Source: Burkholderiales bacterium (lineage in GTDB: Bacteria > Pseudomonadota > Gammaproteobacteria > Burkholderiales > UBA11063). Taken from it: 53,163 bases of DNA. Of the stretch, positions 1 to 8,925 are shown piece after piece (position 1 is the stretch's first letter; the number at the start of each line of letters is the position of its first letter). Under the pieces are notes generated by a model that saw nothing but the letters and a program-made list of their open reading frames with translations, made no database searches and was not told where the DNA came from. Position numbers and translations under genes: made by a program. Location of the stretch: assembly GCA_019748155.1 (NCBI GenBank), contig JAIEPY010000015.1:1-53163 (forward strand), written 5' to 3'.

Positions 1-164
1 ACCTGATAATTTCGCGCACATTCAGCTGCTGATTCATATATTTCACTATTGTATATTTCAACCAGCTGATCTTTAAATTCTTTGGTGTACGGCTGTTGAC
101 CTGTGGCAGATTTGATTTCTGATTTAGCTTCAACTCCAGACTGCGATACTTGTTTAACTTCCAT
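1..164 (-). CDS. IS3-type transposase OrfA, N-terminal part (runs off window)
   Basis: This open frame begins with ATG at 164 and runs off the left edge, giving 54 residues. The visible part has a disordered start followed by YTKEFKDQLVEIYNS and then SAAECARNYQ. That pattern is typical of the start of the helix-turn-helix in IS3-family OrfA proteins. An AAGGA stretch lies about 10 bases upstream of the ATG. OrfA would bind the IS ends as part of the OrfAB transposase. The assignment rests on this short similarity, and whether the element is complete cannot be seen from here. Confidence 0.55.
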   Translation of the reverse strand, partial: MEVKQVSQSGVEAKSEIKSATGQQPYTKEFKDQLVEIYNSEIYESAAECARNYQ

Positions 165-585
165 TTCTAGACATCCTTGTTTGTGATGTAAATCGTCATT
201 ACCTTATTGTAACTGACAACACTACATTCTTATTTAAATTTGTCCAGTTTTAGTGGTATGGTGCAAACATTCGTTAAATTCATAATATTTACACCAAGTC
301 ATATACTATTAGTATATATAGTATTTATATTTTTTCTTCTATTCTCCTTGTGCTCATAAAACTCTTCTATAGTTTTTCTATTTAAATTAATGTGTTAATT
401 ATTTTCACCCTGAGTAAACATGTGTGGTAAATTGGTGGGGCGTAAGTTATACAGGGTTCTCAGAATGCTTATTTTTAGGTTACAATTCGTCTTAGCTATA
501 CAAATAAGTATCATTATGTGTTACAAGGAAGTTAATTGATAAAATTTAGTAGTAAACTAAAAAAATTGCTGCCACTTGGGGCGGT
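165..585. other. Intergenic stretch beside IS remnants
   Basis: These AT-rich 421 bases hold no credible gene. The part next to the OrfA start (about 215-270) probably contains the outer end of that insertion sequence, but no terminal repeat could be confirmed because the partner end is outside the window. Nothing else is recognisable here. Confidence 0.4.
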
Positions 586-1017
586 TTGGTACCTCCACCT
601 GAATGGCGATACCGAGGGAGCAGTTCCCTCATCTGCTTATGTAATGCTCATATTATCCGTGAATTAAAGGCGATATTAGAATTTGATAAGCTTGCTCTTG
701 CGGAAGAGTTGCGTCAATACATCAAAAAGATGATAAAAGAGGTAGCTGAAGCCAAAAAACAAGGGATATTGGGGTTAAAATCGAATATAATTAGCGATCC
801 ATTCTTCGGTGGATTTTTTACCACATGAAGAACTGAATCTGGATTTACAGGTATGGAAGACTTTTTTGGAGTTGCCACTGGTTTGACAGGTGTAATGGTG
901 AAAGCCGAGAAAAGCAATGCCACAAGCTAAGAGCTTACAGAAATTGATAACGATACTGAGGCGAATAAGGTGTTTATATTTGGTATAGAAATTCCGCCAG
1001 TTATTGTTATCAAGTAA
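586..1017 (+). pseudogene. Decayed IS66-type transposase fragment
   Basis: Within 586-828 the translation contains CNAHIIRELKAILEFDKLA followed by an alpha-helical stretch ending near EAKKQGILGL. This matches the conserved CNAHxxRELxA block of IS66-family TnpC transposases. The catalytic core before and after it is missing. The same frame continues to 1017 through two stop codons (826 and 928), and that later part has no recognisable similarity. I read it as a relic, not an expressed protein. It borders the biosynthetic cassette that starts at 1096. Confidence 0.6.
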
Positions 1018-1055
1018 GATTGTGCGGATTTTAATAAATCTAACAAAAAGTCTTT

Positions 1056-1071
1056 AATAACGGACGTTATT
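1056..1071. promoter_or_regulatory. Perfect palindrome, candidate operator of the 1096-4539 operon
   Basis: AATAACG and CGTTATT are perfect inverted arms separated by GA. The site ends 25 bases before the first start codon of the operon, where a repressor or activator would act on the promoter. No convincing -10 or -35 was picked out. A truncated MarR-type regulator lies at the far end of the operon and could once have bound here; that is inference. Confidence 0.45.
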
Positions 1072-1095
1072 TTGGACAATTTATTTTAAAGATAA

Positions 1096-2310
1096 ATGAA
1101 TATGAAAAATAGCTATAGTAATTTACAAAAAATGGTATCACTTAGTACTGAAGACTGGGATTTGGGAAAGAAATATGGCGTTATTGACATTGTTGCCCAT
1201 GAAGGTATAAATGGTCAATTAGTAGATCAGCATAATCATTCATTTTTCAATATGGTTTCTTGTTCGTATCTTAATTTGGATCGACATCCTACAGTAATCC
1301 AAGGAATTAAAGATGCTGTAGAGAAATTCCCGCAAACCAATATTATTTCTTCACGAGTTAGAATTAGAAGCCAACTTCTTTATGATACTGAAGCTGATTT
1401 AAGTAAATACTTTGATGCTACTGTTATATTGGGGACAAGCTGTTCGGCCGTAACTGAAGGTATATTGCCGCTCTTAGCTTCAGGGGTGCTAACAGAAAAT
1501 ATTAAACCCAAGGTAATTTTTGACCGATTATGTCACTTTTCAATGAATGTAATTAAGCCAATTTGCGCTGATGAAACAGAAGTGGTTACCTGTAAACATA
1601 ATGATATTGAATTTATTGAAAATGAATGTAAGAATAGTTCCTGTGTGGTTTATGTATGCGATGGGGCTTATAGTACTGGTGGATTTGCGCTGGTAAAAGA
1701 ACTAACTGAATTACAGAAAAAATATAATCTTTATGTTTATTATGATGATTCGCACGCGTTATCCGTTTATGGGGATCGAGGATATGGTTATGTAAGAAGT
1801 ATCTATCCTGAAATAAACAAAAAAACAATTATTGTCTATTCATTGGCCAAAGCATTTGGGGCAGGGGCTGGTGGAATAGCTATGCTGAGTAAAGATAATA
1901 ATATGTATGCGATTATTCAACGTTATGCTGGACCATTACTATGGTCGCAGCCTATCTCAACTGCAGTTATCGGTGCTATTCGCGGTTCATTACAAGTTCA
2001 TAAAACTTCTGAGTTTTCTGAAATGCAAGCCAGAATCCAGAATAGCATTATATATTTTGATAATCTGATTAAATCAGATCAAAATGGTAGTGGCGTGCCT
2101 ATCCGATTTATTGTTTTAGGAGAAGCAAATACGGCTCTTGAGGTGGCAAGAGAGGTTTATAAGCAAGGATTTTATGTTTCTCCACTGTTTTTCCCTGTAG
2201 TAGCTAAAGGGCGGGCGGGGCTCAGAATGATGATCAATAACTCTTTACCACAACCGGAGTTTCAACGCTTTTGCAACATTATTAAAGAAGTAACAAATGA
2301 TATTCCCTAA
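1096..2310 (+). CDS. Alpha-oxoamine synthase-like PLP enzyme (BioF/CqsA fold)
   Basis: This 404-residue fold-type I PLP enzyme resembles 8-amino-7-oxononanoate synthase, serine palmitoyltransferase and the autoinducer synthase CqsA. Those enzymes condense an acyl-CoA with an amino acid. Visible motifs are FDRLCHFSM (cofactor-stacking His), YYDDSHALSVYGDRGYGYV (D217 and H220, the DxxH pair that holds the PLP ring) and YSLAKAFGAGAGG with the Schiff-base lysine K252. It is unlikely to be BioF itself, because the neighbours are a CoA lyase, a hydratase and a membrane carrier and no biotin gene is present. The next gene overlaps it by 14 bases. The ATG at 1102 is an alternative start. The substrates are unknown. 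Family assignment is firm; product is not. Confidence 0.85.
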   Translation: MNMKNSYSNLQKMVSLSTEDWDLGKKYGVIDIVAHEGINGQLVDQHNHSFFNMVSCSYLNLDRHPTVIQGIKDAVEKFPQTNIISSRVRIRSQLLYDTEADLSKYFDATVILGTSCSAVTEGILPLLASGVLTENIKPKVIFDRLCHFSMNVIKPICADETEVVTCKHNDIEFIENECKNSSCVVYVCDGAYSTGGFALVKELTELQKKYNLYVYYDDSHALSVYGDRGYGYVRSIYPEINKKTIIVYSLAKAFGAGAGGIAMLSKDNNMYAIIQRYAGPLLWSQPISTAVIGAIRGSLQVHKTSEFSEMQARIQNSIIYFDNLIKSDQNGSGVPIRFIVLGEANTALEVAREVYKQGFYVSPLFFPVVAKGRAGLRMMINNSLPQPEFQRFCNIIKEVTNDIP

Positions 2311-3136
2311 TTCAAGAAGCATTTTAATTACCCCTGCACTTAAAGTAGACCTATATAATAAAGGTGACTCTTGTGAGGCGGATCTTTTTGTGATAGATTT
2401 TGAAGACTCAATCCATTTATCTCAAAAAATTGAAGCTAGACAAGTATTCCTAAAAAATATGCATCTGATCACTAGAACAAAAGGATATAGTTTTAGGATA
2501 AACTCACTGAACTCAGTAGATGGGATACGTGATATATTATTCTTGACCGATAATGTGATTAATGTTCATTATTTAATGGTTTCTAAAGTTACCACTGGTT
2601 TGGAATTATCAATGATAAAAGAGGTATTTATTTCTGCGGGCATGAGAACGCCAAAATTGATTTCTTTGATTGAAAATTCAGGGGCAATTATTAATTTAGA
2701 CTACATTGCGAAAAATAGTGATGCCTTGTTATTTGGTGGAGCAGATTATTCTTTGGATTTTGGGCTAGTGTTAAATGAAAATACCCACCTTCACGCCAGA
2801 CAGATGGTTGCATTGTATGCCAATAAATATAATATTCCAGCAATTGATTCACCAACGTTTGCTGTACATGATTTAGACAAACTACTACTGGATTGCCAGC
2901 AATCTAAAATGTTAGGCTTCTCTGGGAAATTGGCTGTTTCAAAAGCTCAGGTCGCGACTATTAACCAAGCTTATCAGTATACTTCTGATGAAATTACTTG
3001 GGCTAAGAATGTTCTTGAATTAAATCCTAGTGATTCTGCCATTGCGATGGCTGGAGCAAACATGGTTGGCACTCCTTTTATAATTTTAGCACGAATGATT
3101 GTTGAAGCAACAGAAGGTGGTAGTAATGCAAAATAG
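2297..3136 (+). CDS. CitE-like CoA ester lyase / HpcH-HpaI aldolase family
   Basis: This 279-residue TIM-barrel protein belongs to the citrate lyase beta-subunit/malyl-CoA lyase group. Characteristic elements are in order: VIDFEDSI (acidic active-site strand), FRINSL (substrate arginine), SLIENSGAI (metal-binding Glu) and FGGADYSLDFGL (metal-binding Asp). Relatives cleave or form beta-hydroxyacyl-CoA thioesters such as malyl-CoA or methylmalyl-CoA. It overlaps the upstream PLP-enzyme gene by 14 bases and the downstream MaoC gene by 11, so the three are probably translationally coupled. Citrate lyase alpha and gamma subunits are absent, so it acts as a stand-alone lyase or aldolase. The exact substrate is not predictable from the sequence. 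Confidence 0.85.
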   Translation: MIFPNSRSILITPALKVDLYNKGDSCEADLFVIDFEDSIHLSQKIEARQVFLKNMHLITRTKGYSFRINSLNSVDGIRDILFLTDNVINVHYLMVSKVTTGLELSMIKEVFISAGMRTPKLISLIENSGAIINLDYIAKNSDALLFGGADYSLDFGLVLNENTHLHARQMVALYANKYNIPAIDSPTFAVHDLDKLLLDCQQSKMLGFSGKLAVSKAQVATINQAYQYTSDEITWAKNVLELNPSDSAIAMAGANMVGTPFIILARMIVEATEGGSNAK

Positions 3137-3668
3137 ACTGATAGAACTTGGTGAGCAACACTTTCGTGAAAGTAATGGTTTTAATTTTGATGATTTTTCT
3201 ACTGGTGATATTTTTGAGCACCGTCCAGGACGGACAATTACTGCTACTGACAATATTTGGGAAACGTTAATTACAGTAAATCAACATCCAATTCATTTTG
3301 ATGAAGAATATGCTAAAAGAACGCAATTTGGACGTACTTTAGTAAATAGTACACTAACTTTGTCAATTGTTACAGGCTTGACCGTTAATATCCTAAGCGC
3401 CAAAGCAATCGCTAATTTAGGTTGGGATAATGTCAGATTACCTAATCCTTTATTCGTAGGCGATACAATCTATGCAGTTAGTAAAGTGATGTCTAAAAGA
3501 GAGTCAGCCAAACTATCAGATCGTGGCATTATCAAAGTAAGAACTATTGGTTATAATCAAAATAATATTGTAATTATTAGTTTTGACAGAACCATAATGC
3601 TTCCAAAGCAAGGTGGGGAAGTTGATTATTCTCATAATATTGATTTCCAGTGGTTTGATAATGCATAA
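3126..3668 (+). CDS. MaoC-like hot-dog dehydratase/hydratase
   Basis: This protein has about 180 residues and a MaoC fold. The hydratase signature is seen as TVNQHPIHFDEEYAKRTQFG followed by a valine/asparagine-rich helix (TLVNSTLTLSIVTGL). The form resembles mesaconyl-CoA or 2-enoyl-CoA hydratases. I prefer the ATG at 3126, which has GAAGGTGG a few bases upstream; an upstream in-frame start at 3099 has no such site and lies inside the lyase gene. In the ethylmalonyl-CoA pathway a MaoC hydratase partners a CitE-type lyase, and the same pairing here suggests both act on one CoA thioester that feeds the PLP enzyme. That link is inference. Confidence 0.85.
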   Translation: MQNRLIELGEQHFRESNGFNFDDFSTGDIFEHRPGRTITATDNIWETLITVNQHPIHFDEEYAKRTQFGRTLVNSTLTLSIVTGLTVNILSAKAIANLGWDNVRLPNPLFVGDTIYAVSKVMSKRESAKLSDRGIIKVRTIGYNQNNIVIISFDRTIMLPKQGGEVDYSHNIDFQWFDNA

Positions 3669-4539
3669 GTTTATCCAGTATTCCTATATAAATATATTCA
3701 TAGTGCTAACTGCAATTACAATAGTTTTTATTCATAATATAAGCGTTGACATACCTATTGAGTTAATGTTGACACTTACGACTGGATATGCAATTATATT
3801 TTTTCATATTTTACGCTATAAAACATGTGCCCAAAGCTATAAAAAGTTGGCTCTACAAAAAAGTAGCTACATTGGTGTTTTAATTTCATTAGGGTTACTG
3901 TGGATTGGTTCTTTTGTAATTTCTGCTTATTTTTCACCATCAGTATACATTTTGTTTGCTACTGCATGGAGTGGATTTTTAGGCTCTTATTATTTGGGTG
4001 TTTTAGAGCATAAAAGGCTATATGTCTATAAAGCTGTAGCTTTGGCTTTATTAATTGTTTTTTCTTATACTATGTTATTTTTTTACGATTCGTTTAGCTC
4101 AACAAGATTTATTATAATGATAGCCCTTACAACAATAACTGGTATTTCCATGTTTTTGTATTTTAAATTTTCACATTATTTAAATGATCTTGGTCTAGAT
4201 GCTGTAGATATTTTAATGGTTAGATTTTGGGGAATATTTATATTTGCATTAGGATATACTATCTATACAAAAGCATGGAGCACAATTTCATTAAAAATAA
4301 CTCTCTATACGCTATTACTAGCGATTATCTCAATAGTGCCAGTTTATTTTAGCCAAAAATCAGTAGAAGCAATTGGAAGTAATAAGACTAGTATGTTAAT
4401 AACATCTACCCCGTTTATAACATTTGTATTAGAGATGTTATTTACTAATAACCCGGTAACGGTAACAGGGTATTTAAGTATATTGTTTATCATTATATCG
4501 TTAAGTACATATGCTGTTCAACGTAATTATAGTAGCTAA
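3661..4539 (+). CDS. Ten-helix membrane protein, DMT/EamA-type exporter candidate
   Basis: This is a 292-residue, almost wholly hydrophobic protein with about ten predicted membrane segments in two similar halves and a short charged tail, the size and shape of drug/metabolite (EamA) carriers. It starts at ATG 3661, overlapping the end of the MaoC gene by 8 bases. An upstream in-frame start (3613) would lie deep in that gene. As last gene of the operon it most likely exports, or less likely imports, the small molecule handled by the three enzymes. I see no strong family motif, so the transporter class is inferred from topology and context. Confidence 0.6.
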   Translation: MHKFIQYSYINIFIVLTAITIVFIHNISVDIPIELMLTLTTGYAIIFFHILRYKTCAQSYKKLALQKSSYIGVLISLGLLWIGSFVISAYFSPSVYILFATAWSGFLGSYYLGVLEHKRLYVYKAVALALLIVFSYTMLFFYDSFSSTRFIIMIALTTITGISMFLYFKFSHYLNDLGLDAVDILMVRFWGIFIFALGYTIYTKAWSTISLKITLYTLLLAIISIVPVYFSQKSVEAIGSNKTSMLITSTPFITFVLEMLFTNNPVTVTGYLSILFIIISLSTYAVQRNYSS

Positions 4540-4550
4540 AGTTCAGAATT

Positions 4551-4767
4551 TTACACTTTCGGGGGGATGGGCAAAGTGCGACACGCTAAGTCGTTTAATG
4601 ACGTTGACTCACTAATCTGCAAAATCTCCGCTATATCGTAAACATTATGACCTAAATCATAAGCTAAGACAGTGCGAAGGCGAGTTTTTTCATCAATCTT
4701 TTTCGTTATGCGTACCAACTTTTCAAATTCGATATATTTCGTGGGTGTTAGAATTTTATGCATAATC
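4551..4767 (-). pseudogene. IS630-like transposase N-terminal remnant
   Basis: On the minus strand, reading from about 4767, the translation contains RLRTVLAYDLGHNVYDIAE followed by ILQISEST. This is the first helix-turn-helix of IS630/Tc1-type transposases. The frame then degenerates, and the DDE catalytic domain is absent. An open frame extends upstream to 4925, but that part is antisense to the MarR remnant. The fragment sits exactly between the export gene and the broken MarR gene, so it may mark the event that removed the MarR 5' half. Confidence 0.55.
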
Positions 4768-4788
4768 ATGATTATAAATAATTTATAG

Positions 4789-5049
4789 AAATTAGTCCAG
4801 ATTTCAGTTACGAGTAGTATATTAGAAAGTTTGCTAAAAAAAGAGCTGATTACTTGTAGCATTAATCCAGATGATCGACGAAGTGCTCTAATTAGGCTAA
4901 CTGAAGTAGGTATATCCTTATTCAATCAAGTGTTCCCGGCACACATTGAATATTTGGCACCATTGTGCGCACAATTTGATGACCAACAAATGGAGCGCTT
5001 AGCTCAGGAATTAATCCTAATAAAAAACAAATTAGAAAATTTTGGATAA
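4789..5049 (+). pseudogene. MarR-family regulator, 5' truncated
   Basis: The open frame after the stop at 4786-4788 reads LVQISVTSSILESLLKKELI and then INPDDRRSALIRLTEVG. These are the recognition helix and DxRS wing of a MarR winged-helix repressor, followed by the C-terminal dimerisation helix ending at 5049. The N-terminal helices and the start codon are missing, replaced by IS630-like debris. A TTG at 4831 could start translation but would give a protein without a DNA-binding domain. It was probably a regulator of a neighbouring gene and is now inactive. Confidence 0.7.
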
Positions 5050-5220
5050 GAAAATAAGCTGAAATAGCTAAAACTTAGGTCGCACGAGCATAGCCTATTA
5101 TCAATATATTTTGCTAGCGCTGCAATCCAAATAAGATTATGCAACAATAGAATTTAACGCTTCATTAACAAAGGCTAAGCAATTAGCCATAACTTGGTAA
5201 CTTTTCTAAAGGAAAATACA

Positions 5221-5799
5221 ATGAAAAAATATCTAATCGCATTAGGTTTATCTGCCGCACTTAGTGGCTTTGCAAATGCGGGTGAAATTTACAATCTAGA
5301 GCCAACCCATAGCTATGTTGAATTCCATTATAATCACATGGGATATTCTAATCCGTCTGGTAAATGGTACGCTAATGGTAGCATCAACTTTGAAAGTAAA
5401 GATATCGCAAAAAGTTCAGCGAATATTACAATTACGGTTGGAGACATTGTTACTGGAATCCCTAAACTCGATGAACACCTAAAAAGCGGAATGTTCTTTG
5501 ATGTGAAAAAATATCCGACCGCTAAATTTATCGGCGACAAAGTCACTAATATTAAAGGGAAACAATTTGATTTAGGTGGCCAATTAACGGTGCATGGTGT
5601 AACTAAGCCAGTTACGCTACATGTAACGCAAAATACTTTAGCACCAAATCCAATGAATGATATTCAAAGCGCTGGTTTCAGCGCTACGGCTACAATCAAA
5701 CGTTCTGATTTCGGGATTGCCAATTATGTTCCTGCGGTTAGTGATGAGATTAATTTAAATATTGAGATTGAAGCACAATTAGCTGCTGCTAAAAAATAA
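5221..5799 (+). CDS. YceI-family periplasmic lipid-binding protein
   Basis: The protein has 192 residues, with a signal peptide cleaved after ALSGFANA. The mature part starts EIYNLEPTHSYVEFHYNHMG and contains GGQLTVHGVTKPVTL and SDFGI, hallmarks of the YceI lipocalin-like barrel that binds polyisoprenoid-type lipids in the periplasm. The start at 5221 has AAAGGAAA upstream and places the signal peptide properly; an in-frame start 27 bases earlier would add a non-signal extension. It is followed by a strong hairpin terminator, so it is probably monocistronic. The physiological ligand is unknown. Confidence 0.9.
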   Translation: MKKYLIALGLSAALSGFANAGEIYNLEPTHSYVEFHYNHMGYSNPSGKWYANGSINFESKDIAKSSANITITVGDIVTGIPKLDEHLKSGMFFDVKKYPTAKFIGDKVTNIKGKQFDLGGQLTVHGVTKPVTLHVTQNTLAPNPMNDIQSAGFSATATIKRSDFGIANYVPAVSDEINLNIEIEAQLAAAKK

Positions 5800-5814
5800 G
5801 CTCACTATTATAAA

Positions 5815-5839
5815 AAGGCTAAGATTTTCTCTTAGCCTT
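5815..5839. terminator. Terminator hairpin between convergent yceI-like and gtrA-like genes
   Basis: AAGGCTAAGA and TCTTAGCCTT form a perfect 10-bp stem with a five-base loop. A-rich and T-rich flanks occur on both sides, so it can serve both converging genes. Confidence 0.75.
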
Positions 5840-5857
5840 AATATAAACTTTGCACTG

Positions 5858-6262
5858 TCAATTACGAAATGCCCAAAACTTACTAATCAAAAATGTCACA
5901 AACGGGGCAATAAATGTCGGAGCTAATCCCCAAGCCGGGCTGAGTAACAAGACCTTAGTAATAAAGCGCACGCCACCCACATTGATCGCCATTCCAATCA
6001 TTGATGTTAACAAAAATTTCACAAATTCACGCTTAGAGTAACGGTGTTTTTTAAAGGTATATTTGATATGCCCAACATAGGCAATAAACATTCCACCAAT
6101 ATTACCCAAAATCATCGCCACTGACGGAAACACACCAAAATAACGATGAGCAATCCAATAAATCAAATCCTGTATAATTAAAGCAGAAATCCCCACCGCA
6201 CCATAGACCAGAACTTCATGCACATGCCGCCGCTTGATTTTTTTTACATGTTGCTTTATCAT
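5858..6262 (-). CDS. GtrA-family membrane protein
   Basis: This 134-residue protein has about four membrane segments after a basic start ([21 protein letters not shown]). Length, topology and the [19 protein letters not shown]-type loop fit the GtrA/DPMS flippase-like family, associated with moving polyprenyl-linked sugars for cell-surface glycans. Its start codon overlaps the stop of mnmG in an ATGA arrangement, so it is translationally coupled to a tRNA-modification gene with no obvious functional link. No glycosyltransferase partner is nearby. Confidence 0.8.
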   Translation of the reverse strand: MIKQHVKKIKRRHVHEVLVYGAVGISALIIQDLIYWIAHRYFGVFPSVAMILGNIGGMFIAYVGHIKYTFKKHRYSKREFVKFLLTSMIGMAINVGGVRFITKVLLLSPAWGLAPTFIAPFVTFLISKFWAFRN

Positions 6263-8142
6263 TTGCGCGGAAACCCCTTCTTGGCATAAACCTGTAACAA
6301 TGAAATCGCAGCAGGAGTAACCCCAGAAACCCGAGAAGCCTGCCCAATATTTTCTGGCATTAATTTGCTTAATTTCTGCACGACTTCGGTAGATAACCCG
6401 CTGATTTTAGTATAGTCAATGTTATTTGGTAGTTTTATCTCATCCAAATAAGCTAGTTTACCAACCTCTTCCTGTTGACGTGCGATATATCCCGCATACT
6501 TAATCTGAATCGCGACTTGTTCACAAATGCGTTCATCATCACTTACCGCCTCAGTAAAACCGGGTAATTGCGCCAAGGTTGGATACTCAAACTCAGGACG
6601 TTTAAGCATATCATGTAATGAATACTCGCGTTCTAATGGCGCAGCAAACAGCGCCTGTGCAGGGGTTCCGTTGATGTTTGCCGGATGAACAAAGATTTTT
6701 TTCAGGCGCTCAATCTCCGCAAAAACGGTATCGCGTTTAGAACAAAAAGCATTCCATTGCTCATCACCAACCACCCCAAGATTACGCCCGATTTCTGTCA
6801 AGCGTAGATCAGCATTATCCTCACGTAGCTGTAAGCGATATTCTGCGCGCGAAGTAAACATCCGATAAGGCTCGCTAACGCCTTTAGTGATCAGATCATC
6901 AACCAAAACACCAAGATAGGCTTCATTACGGCGGGGACACCAAGCGTCCTGTTCCTTAACCAGCAAAGCCGCATTTAATCCCGCTAATAAACCTTGCGCA
7001 GCGGCCTCTTCATAACCAGTTGTACCATTGATTTGCCCAGCAAAAAATAGACCTCCAATTAGTTTAGATTCAAGACTGGATTTGAGATAGGTTGGATTAA
7101 AATAATCATATTCAATCGCATAACCTGGACGTAAAATATGCGCGTTTGCCATCCCTTTCATCGAACGCACTAAACCAATCTGAATATCGAAAGGTAAAGA
7201 AGTCGAGATTCCATTCGGATAATATTCGTGGGTAGTAAGCCCTTCTGGCTCTAAGAAAATCTGATGTGAATCTTTATCAGCAAAGCGATTAACTTTATCT
7301 TCAATTGATGGACAATAGCGCGGACCAACGCCTTCGATAACCCCGGTAAACATTGGCGAACGCTCAAAACCGCTGCGAATTATGTCGTGAGTTTGAAGAT
7401 TGGTATGGGTTATCCAGCATGAAATTTGTTGTGGATGATCTTCACGCTTACCCATAAATGAAAATATTGGTGTTGGGCTGTCACCTGCTTGTTCTTCAAG
7501 GAGACTAAAATCAATCGTGCGTCCGTCAATCCGTGGTGGAGTTCCGGTTTTTAAACGTCCAACCGGTAGTTCATAATCGCGTAAACGCTCAGACAGACGA
7601 ATTGAGGCTGGATCACCAGCGCGTCCGCCAGTGTAGTTTTGTAAGCCGATATGAATCCGACCACCAAGAAAAGTACCCGAAGTCAAAACCACTGCTTTGG
7701 CTTTAAAAATAATTCCGCTTTGCGTCATTACTCCAGTTACCCGATCATTTTCAATAATAATATCGTCAACGGCTTGTTGAAATAAGGTTAAATTCGGCTG
7801 ATTTTCCAGCGCATAGCGAATGTAAGCTTTGTATAAAAGCCGATCAGCTTGAGCACGAGTTGCCCGCACCGCCGGACCTTTGCTGCTATTTAAGGTGCGA
7901 AACTGAATCCCGGCATGATCTGCCGCGCGCGCCATGATTCCGCCTAATGCATCGACTTCTTTAACCAGATGCCCTTTACCAATCCCACCAATTGAAGGAT
8001 TACATGACATTTGCCCCAGTGTTTCAATATTGTGGCTTAGTAACAAGGTTTGTAACCCCATCCGACTAGCGGCCAAACAAGCTTCAGTTCCGGCATGTCC
8101 GCCACCAATCACAATCACATCAAAGTGTTTATCAAAAATCAT
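6259..8142 (-). CDS. mnmG: tRNA U34 carboxymethylaminomethyl-modifying enzyme, FAD subunit
   Basis: A 627-residue full-length MnmG (GidA). With MnmE it installs the cmnm5 group on the wobble uridine of several tRNAs in the cytoplasm. Visible are the N-terminal FAD Rossmann motif [50 protein letters not shown] in the middle, [18 protein letters not shown], and the C-terminal GYIARQQEE region that contacts MnmE. A likely extended -10 (TGCTAAAAT, minus strand, 8178-8186) lies 36 bases upstream. Downstream it is coupled to the gtrA-like gene. Confidence 0.97.
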   Translation of the reverse strand: MIFDKHFDVIVIGGGHAGTEACLAASRMGLQTLLLSHNIETLGQMSCNPSIGGIGKGHLVKEVDALGGIMARAADHAGIQFRTLNSSKGPAVRATRAQADRLLYKAYIRYALENQPNLTLFQQAVDDIIIENDRVTGVMTQSGIIFKAKAVVLTSGTFLGGRIHIGLQNYTGGRAGDPASIRLSERLRDYELPVGRLKTGTPPRIDGRTIDFSLLEEQAGDSPTPIFSFMGKREDHPQQISCWITHTNLQTHDIIRSGFERSPMFTGVIEGVGPRYCPSIEDKVNRFADKDSHQIFLEPEGLTTHEYYPNGISTSLPFDIQIGLVRSMKGMANAHILRPGYAIEYDYFNPTYLKSSLESKLIGGLFFAGQINGTTGYEEAAAQGLLAGLNAALLVKEQDAWCPRRNEAYLGVLVDDLITKGVSEPYRMFTSRAEYRLQLREDNADLRLTEIGRNLGVVGDEQWNAFCSKRDTVFAEIERLKKIFVHPANINGTPAQALFAAPLEREYSLHDMLKRPEFEYPTLAQLPGFTEAVSDDERICEQVAIQIKYAGYIARQQEEVGKLAYLDEIKLPNNIDYTKISGLSTEVVQKLSKLMPENIGQASRVSGVTPAAISLLQVYAKKGFPRK

Positions 8143-8379
8143 AATGTTATCTATACTTCTTATTAGAATAAGGGCTTATTTTAGCACAGCCAAATTATCA
8201 GCTTAGAGGCGATTTAAATAGGACGAAGAATGCAGCTCCAAATTAAGGTTATAACCTCACCATGATGTTATGTAGGTTTGTGCATATTTCTGAATTATCC
8301 AGATATAGATAAATTTACTTATTGCTAGTTTAAAATCTCTACTCCATATAATTTTCACTATTCCTCTAAAAGCACTAAT

Positions 8380-8838
8380 TTAATCAACTGGAACATTATT
8401 TAATATCTTACGCAAATAACCATTATTAAAGCCACTATATTGATTACCAGTATTATAAGCACTAAGTGCCCGTTGTAATGCTAGCTGCGGCTCTCTAACT
8501 TGCTTCTTTGCCGCAATATAGTTCTTGGTAAGAATATCGCCACTAAGCCGCAGATTTAGGCACTGATTAAAAAGCTGTTCTGGTTTTAGCTTATATTTTC
8601 TGATATTAGCAATATTAACTTGTCCCAGTCCAACATCAAAATTATAACCATGCTTATCCAAATATTTCACCCAAGCAATTGCCTGTGATTCAGTCTTGGG
8701 TTGGTATTTCAAAATTGCACCATTTAAACCAATTGCCAAAGGGTTTCCTTTAGATTCAGTTTTTACTAGCGTCACCATTGTAATTGGCGCAACAGTTGGG
8801 CTACATTGTTTGGCAAGCAGCATTAAATCAAGTGGCAT
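8380..8838 (-). CDS. VirB1-like lytic transglycosylase
   Basis: This 152-residue SLT-domain protein carries the catalytic glutamate in VKTESKGNPLAIGLNG (about residue 28), then GLGQVN and ALSAYNTGN, the standard motif series of VirB1-type transglycosylases. These cut peptidoglycan to make room for type IV secretion or conjugation machines. There is no clear signal peptide; the start at 8838 has GGAG five bases upstream. No other vir or tra gene is in the window, so it is an orphan or a general murein enzyme. Transcribed alone, between the MBL protein and mnmG. Confidence 0.8.
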   Translation of the reverse strand: MPLDLMLLAKQCSPTVAPITMVTLVKTESKGNPLAIGLNGAILKYQPKTESQAIAWVKYLDKHGYNFDVGLGQVNIANIRKYKLKPEQLFNQCLNLRLSGDILTKNYIAAKKQVREPQLALQRALSAYNTGNQYSGFNNGYLRKILNNVPVD

Positions 8839-8925
8839 TTGGCTCCATTTATTATAGATTAACTTTATATAAGCTGCAATTTTAAGAAATTTATTTTAGG
8901 CTTAGTTTTACTGACTGCCATAATT

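Noticed and set aside
8246-8257. 12-bp palindrome AGGTTATAACCT upstream of mnmG
   Set aside because: It is about 100 bases from the start, has no -10 or -35 around it and no partner copy in the window; a chance AT-rich palindrome is likely.
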